Source of the DNA: Bradyrhizobium sp.
GTDB taxonomy: Bacteria > Pseudomonadota > Alphaproteobacteria > Rhizobiales > Xanthobacteraceae
Direction: 5' to 3'
DNA: 64,000 nt
Assembly: GCF_016213215.1 (NCBI RefSeq)
Contig: NZ_JACRAW010000163.1
Span: 62,001-126,000, forward strand
Program-made: the position numbers and the translations under genes
The notes under the pieces: model-generated
What the model saw: the letters and a program-made list of their open reading frames with translations, nothing else
Database searches by the model: none
Told to the model about the DNA's origin: nothing
Part shown: positions 1-9,627 of the stretch, piece by piece
Layout: each line of letters opens with the position of its first letter
Position numbering within the stretch: position 1 is the stretch's first letter

Positions 1-39
1 AATCGTGGCGAGCAGGTCCGAGAAAAAGGCGTTGGGCAT
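1..39 (-). CDS. Possible 5' end of a gene running off the left edge
   Basis: An ATG on the minus strand at 39 opens a frame that stays open to the window edge and reads MPNAFFSDLLATI. Only 13 codons are visible and no strong Shine-Dalgarno lies just upstream, so existence and start are uncertain. The beginning loosely recalls malonyl-CoA decarboxylase N-termini, but 13 residues cannot support a name. It would be divergent from the MFS gene starting at 363. Confidence 0.3.
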   Translation of the reverse strand, partial: MPNAFFSDLLATI

Positions 40-362
40 CTGGCGACTCGAATCCGTTTTTCGACCTTCATAGCTTACATGGGATTTAGGCAGCCACCGA
101 TCACAATCAAGCGGGCATTGGCGCGCTATGCGCCGAGGGCGCCCCGCATTGCGGTTGATCCGACATCACACGTTTCGCAGATATCCTCGGCGGTCTGCCG
201 GCGCACTTCCAGACACTGGAACGCTGCGACGGCTCAGATTTGAGGCAATCTGCTTGACCGGGCCATGGGCATCCGTCGACAATCCTTCGATGACCGACAG
301 GCGCTCGCCGGCACCGGCTTGGAGTTCATTTGCGTCTCAGGCGAGAAGGAGAGGATTCGCCC

Positions 363-1535
363 ATGAACAGGCCCGGCAGGGTGATCGGCTTCGCCAACGC
401 CGCGCACTTTATCGACCATTACGCGATGCTGATCTTCGCCGCCGCGGTCATCATCATGGGGCCGGCTCTTCAGATGAGCTATTCCGAATTGCTGCCCTAT
501 GCGACGCCGGGCTTCGTCGCGTTCGGGGCGGGATCGCTCCTCACCGGCTGGCTCGGGGACCGCTGGAGCCGCCGCCACATGATGCTGATCTTCTTTGCCG
601 GCATCGGCGCGTCGATGATCGCGGTCGGCATGGTACAGACCCCGCTACAGCTTGGCGCCGCGTTGCTGTCGATCGGCGTGTTCGCCTCGATCTACCATCC
701 GGTCGGCACCGCCATGATCGTATCCTATGCCGACCGGCTCGGCCGCGAGATGGGGCTCAACGGCGTCTTCGGCAATCTCGGCGTTGCCTCCTCGGCGCTG
801 GTAACCGGCGTCATCGGCCAGTATCTCGGCTGGCGCTTTGCTTTCATCATTCCGGGAGCCATTACGGTTCTGATCGGCGTCGCTTTCGCCTTCAGCGTGG
901 TGCACGAGGATCGCACCGGCACCAGGCAAGCCGCGCCGCAGGCGCGCGTCGCCAGCCAGGACATGTGGCGGGTGATCGTGGCGCTCCTGATCGTGGTGAT
1001 TGCGATCTCGACCACGTTCAACGCCGTCACCGTCGCGCTGCCAAAGCTGTTCGCGGAGCGGCTCGCGGATCTCACGAAGAGCCCGGCGCTGTTAGGCGTG
1101 ATCGCGGCCGGGGTGTACGTGTTCGGCGCAATGGCGCAATATACGATCGGGAGGCTGCTCGATCGTTATTCGCTGAAAGCGGTGGCGCTGCCGCTGTCCT
1201 TCATGCTGGCGCCTTTTCTTTACCTCGCGGCCAGCCTGTCGAACCTGCCGCTGATTATGGTGTCGATCGGCATCGTCATGGGGGCGTTCGGGCAGGTAAC
1301 CGTCAATGACGCCATGGTCGGCAAATACACCAGCGAGGAGTGGCGCTCGCGCGCCTACGCCGTGCGCTACTTCGTTGGCTTCACGGCGGCGGGCGCTTCC
1401 GTCGGCCTCGTCGCCTGGCTGCACGAGCAGGGCGGTTTCGTCACCATGCTGCACGCCTTCGCTGCCCTGTGCCTGCTGGCGATCGCGGCGGCGATCATCC
1501 TGCCGCGCGAGATCGCGCCCCCCGCGCCGAACTAA
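363..1535 (+). CDS. MFS transporter
   Basis: This 390-aa inner-membrane protein has the hydrophobic pattern of a 12-helix major facilitator. The loop between helices 2 and 3 carries the MFS motif A signature (GWLGDRWSRRHMM, about residues 61-73). The ATG at 363 is preceded by an AGGAGAGG Shine-Dalgarno and places the first helix at the N-terminus; an in-frame TTG at 330 would only add a charged leader. The likely role is proton-coupled transport of a small solute; the substrate cannot be read from sequence. The gene stands alone on its strand, so context gives no hint. Confidence 0.85.
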   Translation: MNRPGRVIGFANAAHFIDHYAMLIFAAAVIIMGPALQMSYSELLPYATPGFVAFGAGSLLTGWLGDRWSRRHMMLIFFAGIGASMIAVGMVQTPLQLGAALLSIGVFASIYHPVGTAMIVSYADRLGREMGLNGVFGNLGVASSALVTGVIGQYLGWRFAFIIPGAITVLIGVAFAFSVVHEDRTGTRQAAPQARVASQDMWRVIVALLIVVIAISTTFNAVTVALPKLFAERLADLTKSPALLGVIAAGVYVFGAMAQYTIGRLLDRYSLKAVALPLSFMLAPFLYLAASLSNLPLIMVSIGIVMGAFGQVTVNDAMVGKYTSEEWRSRAYAVRYFVGFTAAGASVGLVAWLHEQGGFVTMLHAFAALCLLAIAAAIILPREIAPPAPN

Positions 1536-1808
1536 GCGGACACGAAATCTACAAGCGCGCGGCCTGGCTACGTTCCCATGCAAATCACTTGCGTGGGGCA
1601 TACTGCGAAGTTTGTAGCGCATGATTCAGGCCCGCGTTTCGGAGCTTGAAAAACGCTCCCCGCGGCGTCATCAGGCCGCGATGGCTATTGAGCAGCCAAT
1701 GCTCTGAATGTACTTCCGCTTTCGGCGGCATGGCGGAGAGGGGCCGGACTTGCTGTTGGCTCGACCCGGTCGCGAATGGACCCTGAGCGGATAATCTGCT
1801 TGCGGGGA
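1536..1808. other. Intergenic stretch, possible gene remnant
   Basis: No convincing gene lies between the MFS gene and the convergent serine hydrolase. The minus-strand reading around 1700-1740 (MPPKAEVHSEHW) resembles conserved-looking debris I associate with Bradyrhizobium intergenic regions, but it lacks a domain and a start signal. Confidence 0.3.
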
Positions 1809-3062
1809 CTAGCGATGCCCGAACTGCGCCACGACCGCATACCACAAGGCCATGGCTTCGGGCGATTTGGGGTCCCCGATCGGCAACTTACGCACCGCCG
1901 TCTGCACCATGATCAGCTTCGACTCCGGATCGACGAAGAGACCCTGTCCATGAATGCCCAAGAGAAGAAACATTCGCCGCTCTCCCGGCAATATCCAGAC
2001 CTGATAGCCGTAGCCCCAGGACTGCGCAATGGTGTTGCGCAGGTAACTATCCCGTGGCACAGCCGTCGCATCGAGAAGCCACTGCCGCGGAACAATCTGT
2101 TGGCCGTTCCAAGCGCCGTCATTTGCCAACATCAATCCCAGGCGTGCCCAGTCGCGTAGTGTGGCGATGAAGCAGCAGTAAGCCACTTCTTGCCCTGTCG
2201 GATCGATCGCCCAGGCGGCGTCGGACTCGGCACCGAGCTTTTGCCAGATCCGCGTCGCTAGATAGTCGGCAAGCGGCATATGGACCGCGCGGCTGACGAC
2301 GAGGCCGAGCACTTCGGTCTCCGAACTAGCATAGGCAAAGCGTGTATTCGGCGGCGTGTCACGCGTATTGAATTGGCGGAGCGCGGCAATCGCACCGACC
2401 GCATTTCTTCCCAGCAGCGCTAGGTGCAACTCGAAAATATCGTCGTCTGGTTGATAGGTTCTTTCAAGAAAAGCGACGCCTGACGACATGTGAAGCAGAG
2501 CGCGCAACGGCGTGGCACCGTATTCCGTACCCTCCAATTCCGGCACATAGGTTGCCGTCGTATCGTCGATCGAGCGGATTGCACCTTCGGAGATCGCGAT
2601 GCCGACCAGTAGTGCCGTGATCGTCTTGGCCATGGAATTCGAGAGCAAACGATCCCGGTCGCTGCGGGCATAGCGATAGCGCTCGAACAGGATCGTGTCC
2701 CCGCGCGCGATTAGCAGGCCAGTCACGGGGTGTGTATCGAGATAATCGCCGATCGCCTTCTGCCGACCGTCGTAATGGTAGACGGGAACGATCTCCTCAG
2801 CCGCGCGCTTTAAAACCGACGGCGTCGCCGGTTTCTGAACGGTGCGCATCGGGTGCACCTTGTCGAAATGACTGTACGTACCAATCATGAAGTCCTGCCG
2901 GACACCCGGTGGGTATTCAAAGGGGGGCACCGGATATCCCCTGGAGGCGCCATATGCCTCAGCCTCGGGACCCGTGTCGGAGAACACCGGACCCGATTCC
3001 GCGAAAACAACGCCTTCGCAAATGAACATCGAAAGGAACGCGAGCAGCGAAAGACGGATCAT
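1809..3062 (-). CDS. Secreted serine hydrolase, beta-lactamase/class C-like fold
   Basis: A 417-aa protein with an N-terminal signal peptide (MIRLSLLAFLSMF... ending near VVFA, about residue 21). The penicillin-recognising serine hydrolase motifs are present: S-x-x-K as SMAK at residues 143-146, a Tyr-containing YAS element in the middle, and HGQG in place of KTG near the C-terminus. The family includes class C beta-lactamases, esterases and D-aminopeptidases acting in the periplasm; substrate cannot be assigned, and a true beta-lactamase is not implied. The ATG at 3062 is chosen because it starts the signal peptide directly; an upstream start at 3074 adds four residues. It is divergent from the acyl-CoA ligase cluster, with a 199-bp shared upstream region. 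Confidence 0.8.
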   Translation of the reverse strand: MIRLSLLAFLSMFICEGVVFAESGPVFSDTGPEAEAYGASRGYPVPPFEYPPGVRQDFMIGTYSHFDKVHPMRTVQKPATPSVLKRAAEEIVPVYHYDGRQKAIGDYLDTHPVTGLLIARGDTILFERYRYARSDRDRLLSNSMAKTITALLVGIAISEGAIRSIDDTTATYVPELEGTEYGATPLRALLHMSSGVAFLERTYQPDDDIFELHLALLGRNAVGAIAALRQFNTRDTPPNTRFAYASSETEVLGLVVSRAVHMPLADYLATRIWQKLGAESDAAWAIDPTGQEVAYCCFIATLRDWARLGLMLANDGAWNGQQIVPRQWLLDATAVPRDSYLRNTIAQSWGYGYQVWILPGERRMFLLLGIHGQGLFVDPESKLIMVQTAVRKLPIGDPKSPEAMALWYAVVAQFGHR

Positions 3063-3261
3063 GGCGCCCACCACTGGTAAACCCGACGGGCTGTTAATGC
3101 CTAATCAGCCGCGTCGGGGGCTGCCAAACTGGGCTTGTAGGACTTTCGATCCCTTGTATTGTGAAGAGAAGCATACGGAACTCGCATGGCTGCTGCCTGA
3201 AGGGCGCAGGTCACCATAAACAAAGCGCGAACCAAAGCGCCGTTTTTGGATGGAGACCTAC

Positions 3262-5232
3262 ATGGCCGTTGGCGGATCGTTTGACACGTTCCCCAAGTTG
3301 CTTCTGCGAAATGCGGCGCAGTTTCGCAACCGTCCGGCGTTTCGGCATAAGGATCTTGGCGTCTGGCAGACGTGGACCTGGAGCCAGGTCGCCGAGATCG
3401 TGCGTGCTTATGCCGCGGGTTTGCAGCGAAGTGGCTTGCAGCCAGGAGACACGATCGCCATCGTCGGTTCCAACCGGCCGAACCTCTACTGGACAGTGAT
3501 GGCAGCGCAGACGCTGCGCGCGATTCCGGTACCGGTCTATTCGGATGCGGTGGCTGATGAGCTTGCCTATGTCCTCGCTCACGCCGATGTGAGGTTTGTC
3601 GCGGCGCAAGATCAGGAGCAGGTCGATAAGGTTTTGTCGGTATCCGACCGGGTGCCGCATCTTCAGAAGATTGTTTACGACGAGCCGCGCGGACTCCGTG
3701 ATTACGATCACAGCCGATTGATCGCAATCCAAGATGTTATCGAAAACGGCCGCGCCGCGCTTGCGGCTAACGCTACGCTTGGCGGGCAGATCGATGAGAT
3801 CATCCGGCAGGGTGAAGGTTCTGACATCTCGATTATCCTCTACACCTCGGGAACAACCGGCGCGTCGAAGGGCGTCATGCTGTCGGCGCGAGGCTGCATC
3901 AACGCTGTGACGGATACTGTCAAGTTCGATCGACTGACTGAGAACGACGTGGCGCTTGCCTACCTGCCGCTCGCCTGGGTGGGCGATCATTATCTCAACT
4001 ACGCGCAGGGCATTGCCGCTGGTTTCTGCATGGCGTGTCCCGAGAGTGGTGAGACGGTCGAGCAGGACTTGCGCGAGATCGGACCAACCTTTTATTTCGC
4101 TCCGCCGCGCGTTCTCGAAAACATGCTGACGCGGGTGATGATCCGCATGCAGGACGCTGCGCCAATCAAGCGGCGAATGTTCGACTACTTCCTTGGCATT
4201 GCGCGACGGCACGGCGAGTCGATTTTGACCGGAAAGCCAGTGCCGCTGTCAGGCCGGCTGCTCTACGCGCTCGGGCGCTTGATGCTCTACGAGCCTCTTA
4301 AAAACGTTCTTGGCCTGTCTCGCGTACGCGTTGCCTATACTGCAGGTGAGGCCATCGGTCCGGAACTTTTCGCGTTTTACCGCTCGATCGGGTTGAACCT
4401 GAAGCAACTCTACGGCCAGACTGAAGCGTTCCTCTACGTCACCTGTCAGCCTGACGGGGAGATCTACTCCGATACTGTTGGGCCGGCGGCGCCGAATGTC
4501 GACATCCGCATTGCGGAATCAGGTGAGGTGCAGTTCCGTTCACCCGGCATGTTTGTCGGATATTTCAAGGATCAGGCGAAGACTGCGGAGACCCTGACGG
4601 CTGACGGTTACGTCAAGACCGGCGATGCCGGTTTCTTCGACGAGAAGACGGGACATCTGAAGATCATCGATCGCGCAAAGGATGTCGGCCGGCTGGCCGA
4701 CGGCACGATATTTGCGCCGAAGTATCTTGAGAACAAATTGAAGTTCTTTCCCAACATCAAGGAAGCGGTCGCTTTCGGCGACTCCAGGGAGTTCGTTTGC
4801 GCCATTCTCAATATCGACCCGGCCGCTGTTGCAAACTGGGCCGAACGTAACAACGTTGCCTACGGTTCCTACCAGGAGCTGGCGGGGCATCCGCTGGTCT
4901 ACGACATGGTGGCGAAAGATGTTGCCGAGGTAAACCGCTCCCTCGCGGAAGAAAAGGTGATGGCGAGCGCGCAGATTCGTCGCTTTCTCATTCTGCATAA
5001 GGAACTCGACGCGGACGATGGCGAATTGACCCGCACGCAGAAAGTCCGCCGCGGGTTCGTCGCCGAGCGTTATGCTCCACTGATCACGGCGCTCTACGAC
5101 GGTTCGCATGAAGCCGACATTTCCACCGAAGTCACTTTTGAGGATGGCCGCAAGGGCGCGATCGCGGCGCGGGTCAAGATCCGCGACTTGCAAACAGCTG
5201 GTTCGACGGAATCTCTGGGGAAGGCCGCATGA
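3262..5232 (+). CDS. AMP-forming acyl-CoA synthetase (long-chain FadD-like)
   Basis: A 656-aa adenylate-forming enzyme that would convert a carboxylate, ATP and CoA to acyl-CoA, AMP and PPi in the cytoplasm. Visible family motifs are the P-loop YTSGTTGASKG (about residues 194-204), YGQTEA, and the hinge region around VKTGDAGFF with DRAKD. Length fits the long-chain acyl-CoA synthetase group. The start is set at ATG 3262, which has GGAG six bases upstream; ATG 3250 is possible. Its stop overlaps livG by four bases (ATGA), so it is translationally coupled to a Liv-type ABC transporter. That coupling suggests it activates the imported acid, perhaps an aromatic or fatty acid; the exact substrate is inference. 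Confidence 0.88.
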   Translation: MAVGGSFDTFPKLLLRNAAQFRNRPAFRHKDLGVWQTWTWSQVAEIVRAYAAGLQRSGLQPGDTIAIVGSNRPNLYWTVMAAQTLRAIPVPVYSDAVADELAYVLAHADVRFVAAQDQEQVDKVLSVSDRVPHLQKIVYDEPRGLRDYDHSRLIAIQDVIENGRAALAANATLGGQIDEIIRQGEGSDISIILYTSGTTGASKGVMLSARGCINAVTDTVKFDRLTENDVALAYLPLAWVGDHYLNYAQGIAAGFCMACPESGETVEQDLREIGPTFYFAPPRVLENMLTRVMIRMQDAAPIKRRMFDYFLGIARRHGESILTGKPVPLSGRLLYALGRLMLYEPLKNVLGLSRVRVAYTAGEAIGPELFAFYRSIGLNLKQLYGQTEAFLYVTCQPDGEIYSDTVGPAAPNVDIRIAESGEVQFRSPGMFVGYFKDQAKTAETLTADGYVKTGDAGFFDEKTGHLKIIDRAKDVGRLADGTIFAPKYLENKLKFFPNIKEAVAFGDSREFVCAILNIDPAAVANWAERNNVAYGSYQELAGHPLVYDMVAKDVAEVNRSLAEEKVMASAQIRRFLILHKELDADDGELTRTQKVRRGFVAERYAPLITALYDGSHEADISTEVTFEDGRKGAIAARVKIRDLQTAGSTESLGKAA

Positions 5233-6014
5233 GGATGCCGGACACCAGCGAACTCTTGCTTCAGGTGGAAGGAGTATCGCTGGCGTTTGGCGGCGTGAAG
5301 GCGCTGAGGGACGTTTCGTTTGACATCAGGAAAGGCGAAATTCGCGCCATCATCGGACCGAACGGTGCCGGAAAAACCTCGATGCTTAATGTCATCAACG
5401 GCTTCTATCATCCGAACCATGGCGCCATCACCTTCAAGGGTCGGACCCGCGCCCAGATGCAGCCGTACGAGGCATCCCGTGGCGGCATCGCGCGCACCTT
5501 TCAAAACGTCGCACTGTTCAAGGGAATGAGCGCACTCGATAATATTATGGCTGGCCGCACATTGAAGATGCGCCGGGGTCTTCTGTGGCAGATGCTGCGT
5601 TACGGCCCTGCGCTGGCAGAGGAGATCGAGCATCGGCACCGGGTCGAGGAGATCATCGATTTTCTGGAGATTGAGGCGATCCGCAAGGTGCCGGTTGCGC
5701 GTTTGCCATATGGCCTGCAGAAACGCGTCGAACTTGGCCGCGCCCTTGCGATGGAGCCCGATCTTCTTCTCCTCGACGAGCCGATGGCAGGCATGAACCT
5801 CGAAGAGAAGGAGGACATGTCGCGGTTCATCATCGACGTCAACAATCATTATGGCACGACCATTGCGCTGATCGAGCACGACATGGCTGTGGTGATGGAT
5901 CTCTCCCATCGCGTGGCGGTGCTCGATCATGGAGTGAAGATCGCCGACGGCACGCCGGATGAAGTCAAGGAGAATCAGGGCGTCATCGACGCCTATCTCG
6001 GCGTCGCGCACTAA
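5229..6014 (+). CDS. livG: Branched-chain amino-acid-type ABC transporter ATPase (LivG family)
   Basis: A 261-aa ABC ATPase with Walker A GPNGAGKT at residues 43-50 and Walker B LLLLDEPMAGMN. The signature region (LPYGLQKRVELGRAL) deviates from LSGGQ in the way usual for LivG proteins. It forms the cytoplasmic motor with LivF for the LivH/LivM permeases. The start overlaps the acyl-CoA ligase stop, with GGGGAAGG just upstream. The symbol denotes family; members of this group in rhizobia often carry aromatic or other carboxylates rather than leucine. Confidence 0.9.
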   Translation: MRMPDTSELLLQVEGVSLAFGGVKALRDVSFDIRKGEIRAIIGPNGAGKTSMLNVINGFYHPNHGAITFKGRTRAQMQPYEASRGGIARTFQNVALFKGMSALDNIMAGRTLKMRRGLLWQMLRYGPALAEEIEHRHRVEEIIDFLEIEAIRKVPVARLPYGLQKRVELGRALAMEPDLLLLDEPMAGMNLEEKEDMSRFIIDVNNHYGTTIALIEHDMAVVMDLSHRVAVLDHGVKIADGTPDEVKENQGVIDAYLGVAH

Positions 6015-6024
6015 GGAGCATTGC

Positions 6025-6954
6025 GTGATCGGGTTGGGACAATTTCTCGAAGTGCTGATCGGCGGATTGATGTCCGGCGTGCTGTACTCGCTGGTTGCGC
6101 TCGGCTTCGTGCTGATCTTCAAGGCATCCGGTGTCTTTAATTTTGCCCAAGGCGCAATGGTATTGCTCGCAGGACTGGCGCTGGTCCGCTCGCTCGACCT
6201 GCTGGTGGCATGGGGTTTCCCGCTTTGGGTCGCGATCATCTTCGGCATTAGCTTCGCTGCCGTGATCATGGTGATAACCGCCTGGCTGATCGAGCGGTTG
6301 GTGATCGGACCTCTTGTCAACCAGGACGGACTCACGCTGTTCATGTCCACCATCGGCGTGACATTCATCCTCGAGGGTGCGGCGCAGATGATCTTCGGTT
6401 CCGATGCTTACCCTTTGCGGCTGTTTCCGACGGACGTCTGGTTGCTGTTTGAAGATCTCTTTCCCGGTGGAATTCTGGTCAACAAGCTGGATGTCTGGGG
6501 CGGCTTTATCGCCGGCATTCTGGTCGCGGGTCTCGCGATCTTCTTCGAGCGTACCAAGACCGGTCGCGCACTCAGGGCGGTTGCCGACGACCACTTGGCC
6601 GCGCAATCGGTCGGGATTCCAATCAGCTGGATCTGGTTCGTGGTCTGGCTTGCCGCCGGTCTCGTTGCGCTGGTTGCGGCGACCGTGTGGGGTACCAAAC
6701 TGGGCGTACAGTTCTCCATCACGTTTCTCGCGCTGAAGGCCTTGCCGGTTCTGATCATTGGGGGCCTTACCTCGGTTCCAGGGGCCATCGTCGGCGGGCT
6801 CATTGTGGGTGCGGGCGAGAAGATCGCGGAGGTGTTCCTGGGGTCGTACATTGGTGGCGGTATCGAATATTGGTTCGCCTATGTGCTGGCATTGGCGGTG
6901 CTGCTCGTGCGGCCGCAGGGGCTGTTCGGCGAGCGGATCATCGAACGAATCTGA
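6025..6954 (+). CDS. livH: Branched-chain amino-acid-type ABC permease (LivH family)
   Basis: A 309-aa polytopic inner-membrane permease of the LivH type, recognisable from the N-terminal pattern ALGFVLIFKASGVFNFAQG and the C-terminal VRPQGLFGE. The start is GTG at 6025, with AAGGAG placed correctly, ten bases after livG. It would pair with LivM to form the translocation channel of the same transporter. Confidence 0.9.
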   Translation: MIGLGQFLEVLIGGLMSGVLYSLVALGFVLIFKASGVFNFAQGAMVLLAGLALVRSLDLLVAWGFPLWVAIIFGISFAAVIMVITAWLIERLVIGPLVNQDGLTLFMSTIGVTFILEGAAQMIFGSDAYPLRLFPTDVWLLFEDLFPGGILVNKLDVWGGFIAGILVAGLAIFFERTKTGRALRAVADDHLAAQSVGIPISWIWFVVWLAAGLVALVAATVWGTKLGVQFSITFLALKALPVLIIGGLTSVPGAIVGGLIVGAGEKIAEVFLGSYIGGGIEYWFAYVLALAVLLVRPQGLFGERIIERI

Positions 6955-6969
6955 GACGAGGAGTTCGTT

Positions 6970-8097
6970 GTGCTTTATCGTGAGGCTGGCCAATTCAAGA
7001 CGACCTACGCCGAGGATATGGCGATTTTCCCGATCCGCCAGGACCGTATGGCGATTGCCATCTTGCTTGGTATCGCCTTCATTGGCGTGCCGCTGCTGGC
7101 CGACTTCGACATTTGGCCGTTCGGCAGCGACTATCTGCTCCGCGCCATTCTGCTGCCATTCCTGATCCTCGCGCTCGCCGCTATCGGCGTAAACATCCTT
7201 GTCGGTTATTGCGGCCAGATCTCGCTCGGCAGCGGCGCGTTCATGGCCATCGGCGCCTACTCTGCCTACAAGTTGGGGACCGGCGTTCATATTCCGCTTG
7301 CCTGGCTTGGCTTCGCGATCTCGATCCCGCCGTTGCCCGTACTGTTAGCCATTTTGCTCGGCGGGCTCACGGCGGCTAGTGCGGGAATCCTCTTCGGTGT
7401 TCCCAGTCTGCGGATCAAGGGCCTCTATCTGGCGGTCGCAACACTCGCAGCGCAATTCTTTTTCGATTGGGTGTTCCTGCGGGTGTCGTGGTTCACCAAT
7501 TATGCGCCGTCGGGGTCGGTCAATGCACCGACACTGGATTTCTTCGGTCTGAACGTAGGCACGCCGATTGAGCGCTATCTGCTGTGCCTGATCTTCGTAA
7601 CGGTGTTCGCGGTTCTGGCGAAGAACCTCGTTCGCGGCAATCTCGGCAGACAGTGGATGGCGATCCGCGACATGGACATCGCCGCCGAGCTGATCGGTAT
7701 CCGGCCGCTCTATGCAAAGCTCACGGCCTTCGCGGTCTCTTCATTCATCATCGGCGTGGCGGGCGCACTCTGGGCGTTCGTCTATCTGGGCTCGTGGGAG
7801 CCGCTCGCGTTCTCGATCGACCGCTCGCTGCAGCTGCTGTTCATGGTGATCATCGGCGGGCTGGGATCGATTATGGGTGCGTTCGTAGGTGCGGCCTTTA
7901 TCCTCATTCTGCCAATCCTGCTGAACCGGATTCCGAGCGAGCTCGGCGTGCCGCTGTCGACAGAAACGATCACACACCTGGAATTCATCATCTTTGGATC
8001 GTTAATCTGCTATCTTCTCATCAAGGAGCCACATGGATTTGCCCGGCTCATATCGCTTGGCAAGGAGAAGCTCAGACTTTGGCCGTTTCCCTACTGA
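6970..8097 (+). CDS. livM: Branched-chain amino-acid-type ABC permease (LivM family)
   Basis: A 375-aa multi-spanning permease of the LivM type, with the family hallmark NILVGYCGQISLGSGAFMAIG about residues 75-95 and a C-terminal half rich in transmembrane segments. It starts at GTG 6970 after GACGAGGAG, 15 bases behind livH. There is no fused ATPase domain. A 132-bp gap then separates it from the binding-protein gene. Confidence 0.9.
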   Translation: MLYREAGQFKTTYAEDMAIFPIRQDRMAIAILLGIAFIGVPLLADFDIWPFGSDYLLRAILLPFLILALAAIGVNILVGYCGQISLGSGAFMAIGAYSAYKLGTGVHIPLAWLGFAISIPPLPVLLAILLGGLTAASAGILFGVPSLRIKGLYLAVATLAAQFFFDWVFLRVSWFTNYAPSGSVNAPTLDFFGLNVGTPIERYLLCLIFVTVFAVLAKNLVRGNLGRQWMAIRDMDIAAELIGIRPLYAKLTAFAVSSFIIGVAGALWAFVYLGSWEPLAFSIDRSLQLLFMVIIGGLGSIMGAFVGAAFILILPILLNRIPSELGVPLSTETITHLEFIIFGSLICYLLIKEPHGFARLISLGKEKLRLWPFPY

Positions 8098-8229
8098 AGG
8101 AGCGGTGAGCGCAAAGGAAGCCGGAGATCGCAACGCGGAGCGGCGGTCGTTGGCAGAAGGAGCAAGGAAGCTCCGCGATAACAAGATCCGGTACGGCAAA
8201 AACCGGGCTGAACGAGGAGGACAACTAAT

Positions 8230-9549
8230 ATGGTACGCAACAAGCTGATACTGGCGACAGCCGTACTATCGGGCGTGGCGCTTGCCACTCCGGCTGCAGC
8301 GCAGAACGAGCAGTTCATCCCGATACTGTCCTACCGGACCGGCGCGTACGCGGTGAATGGCGTGCCGTTCGCAAACGGCATGGCCGACTACTACAACCTG
8401 ATCAATGAGCGCGACGGCGGCATCAACGGCGTCAAGCTTCTGGTCGAGGAATGCGAGACCGGTTACGCCACCGACAAGGGCGTTGAGTGTTACGAGCGTC
8501 TCAAGGGCAAGGGCCCGACCGGCGCGGCCTTCTTCAATCCGCTGTCGACCGGCATTACATTCGCCCTCACTGAAAAGACCACGACTGACAAGATCCCGAT
8601 CATCACGATGGGTTACGGCCGTTCCGATTCCAAGAACGGCGCGGTGTTCGCGTACAATTTCCCGCTGCTCGGCACGTACTGGTCGGCGGCTGATATCGCG
8701 ATCCAGCACATCGCCAAAGAGGTCGGCGGCTTCGACAAGCTGAAAGGCAAGAAGATTTCGTTGCTCTTTCACGACAGCCCGTACGGCAAGGAGCCGATCC
8801 CGATGCTGGAGGTGCTGGCAAAGAAGCACGGCTTTGAATTTACGCCGATCCCGGTTACGCACCCCGGTGTCGAACAGAAGTCGCAATGGCTGGCGATCCG
8901 CCAGAACCGGCCGGACTATGTTTTGCTCTGGGGCTGGGGCGTCATGAACGGCACGGCGGTCAAGGAAGCGGCGGCTGTTGCCTATCCGCGCGAGAAGATG
9001 ATCGGTGTTTGGTGGTCGGGCGCCGAGCCGGACGTGACGCCCGCCGGCGATCAAGCTGCTGGCTACAAGGCGCTGATGCTTCAGCATGGCGCGGGCAAGT
9101 TCCCCGTGCATGCCGAAATCGAGAAGCACGTCTATGCCAAGGGCAAGGGGTTGTCGGAGCCTGGCAAGGTCGGCGAAGTTCTCTATAACCGCGGCATGGT
9201 GAACGCCATGCTCGGCGTGGAGGCGATCCGCAAGGCGCAGGAAAAGTTCGGCAAGAAGCCGCTGACGGGCGAGCAAGTGCGTTGGGGTCTGGAGAACCTC
9301 AACCTCTCGGATGCACGTCTCAAGGAACTCGGCTTTGAGGTAATGTTGAAGCCGATCAAGATTTCCTGCTCCGACCATGAGGGCGCGCGGGAGGGGCGCG
9401 TACAGCAGTGGGACGGCAAGAACTGGAAAGTCATCTCCGACTGGTACACGGCGAGCCAGTCCGACACCGAACCGCTCGTCGGCGACGTTTCCGCGAAGTA
9501 TGCCGCGGAGAAGAACATCAAGCCGCGCGACTGCGCGAAAGAAAGCTGA
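8230..9549 (+). CDS. ABC transporter periplasmic substrate-binding protein (LivJ-like)
   Basis: A 439-aa protein with a Sec signal peptide (cleavage expected after TPAAAQ, about residue 25) followed by a type I periplasmic binding fold. Family cues are GVPFANGMADYYNLINERDGGINGVK near the N-terminus (given as a split motif: GVPFANGMADYY then NLINERDGGING) and ECETGYATDKGVECYE. The Shine-Dalgarno GAGGAGG is strong. Unlike classical LivJ for amino acids it belongs to the longer subgroup encoded next to AMP-ligases, so the ligand may be a carboxylate. It lies between livM and livF of the same cluster. Confidence 0.88.
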   Translation: MVRNKLILATAVLSGVALATPAAAQNEQFIPILSYRTGAYAVNGVPFANGMADYYNLINERDGGINGVKLLVEECETGYATDKGVECYERLKGKGPTGAAFFNPLSTGITFALTEKTTTDKIPIITMGYGRSDSKNGAVFAYNFPLLGTYWSAADIAIQHIAKEVGGFDKLKGKKISLLFHDSPYGKEPIPMLEVLAKKHGFEFTPIPVTHPGVEQKSQWLAIRQNRPDYVLLWGWGVMNGTAVKEAAAVAYPREKMIGVWWSGAEPDVTPAGDQAAGYKALMLQHGAGKFPVHAEIEKHVYAKGKGLSEPGKVGEVLYNRGMVNAMLGVEAIRKAQEKFGKKPLTGEQVRWGLENLNLSDARLKELGFEVMLKPIKISCSDHEGAREGRVQQWDGKNWKVISDWYTASQSDTEPLVGDVSAKYAAEKNIKPRDCAKES

Positions 9550-9627
9550 ATGCTTCCCGGCAATCCGGGTGGAGCGTTTGCCTCCTCCCGGATCTCTCGA
9601 CAGCAGCAACTGTTTGGAGAGGACCGC

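Noticed and set aside
1809..3062. Calling the serine hydrolase a resistance beta-lactamase
   Set aside because: The SxxK motif is shared with esterases and peptidases, and HGQG replaces the usual KTG, so the specific function is not supported.
8266..9609. A 447-codon minus-strand open frame
   Set aside because: It is the mirror of the LivJ-like gene, which has a signal peptide and strong Shine-Dalgarno.
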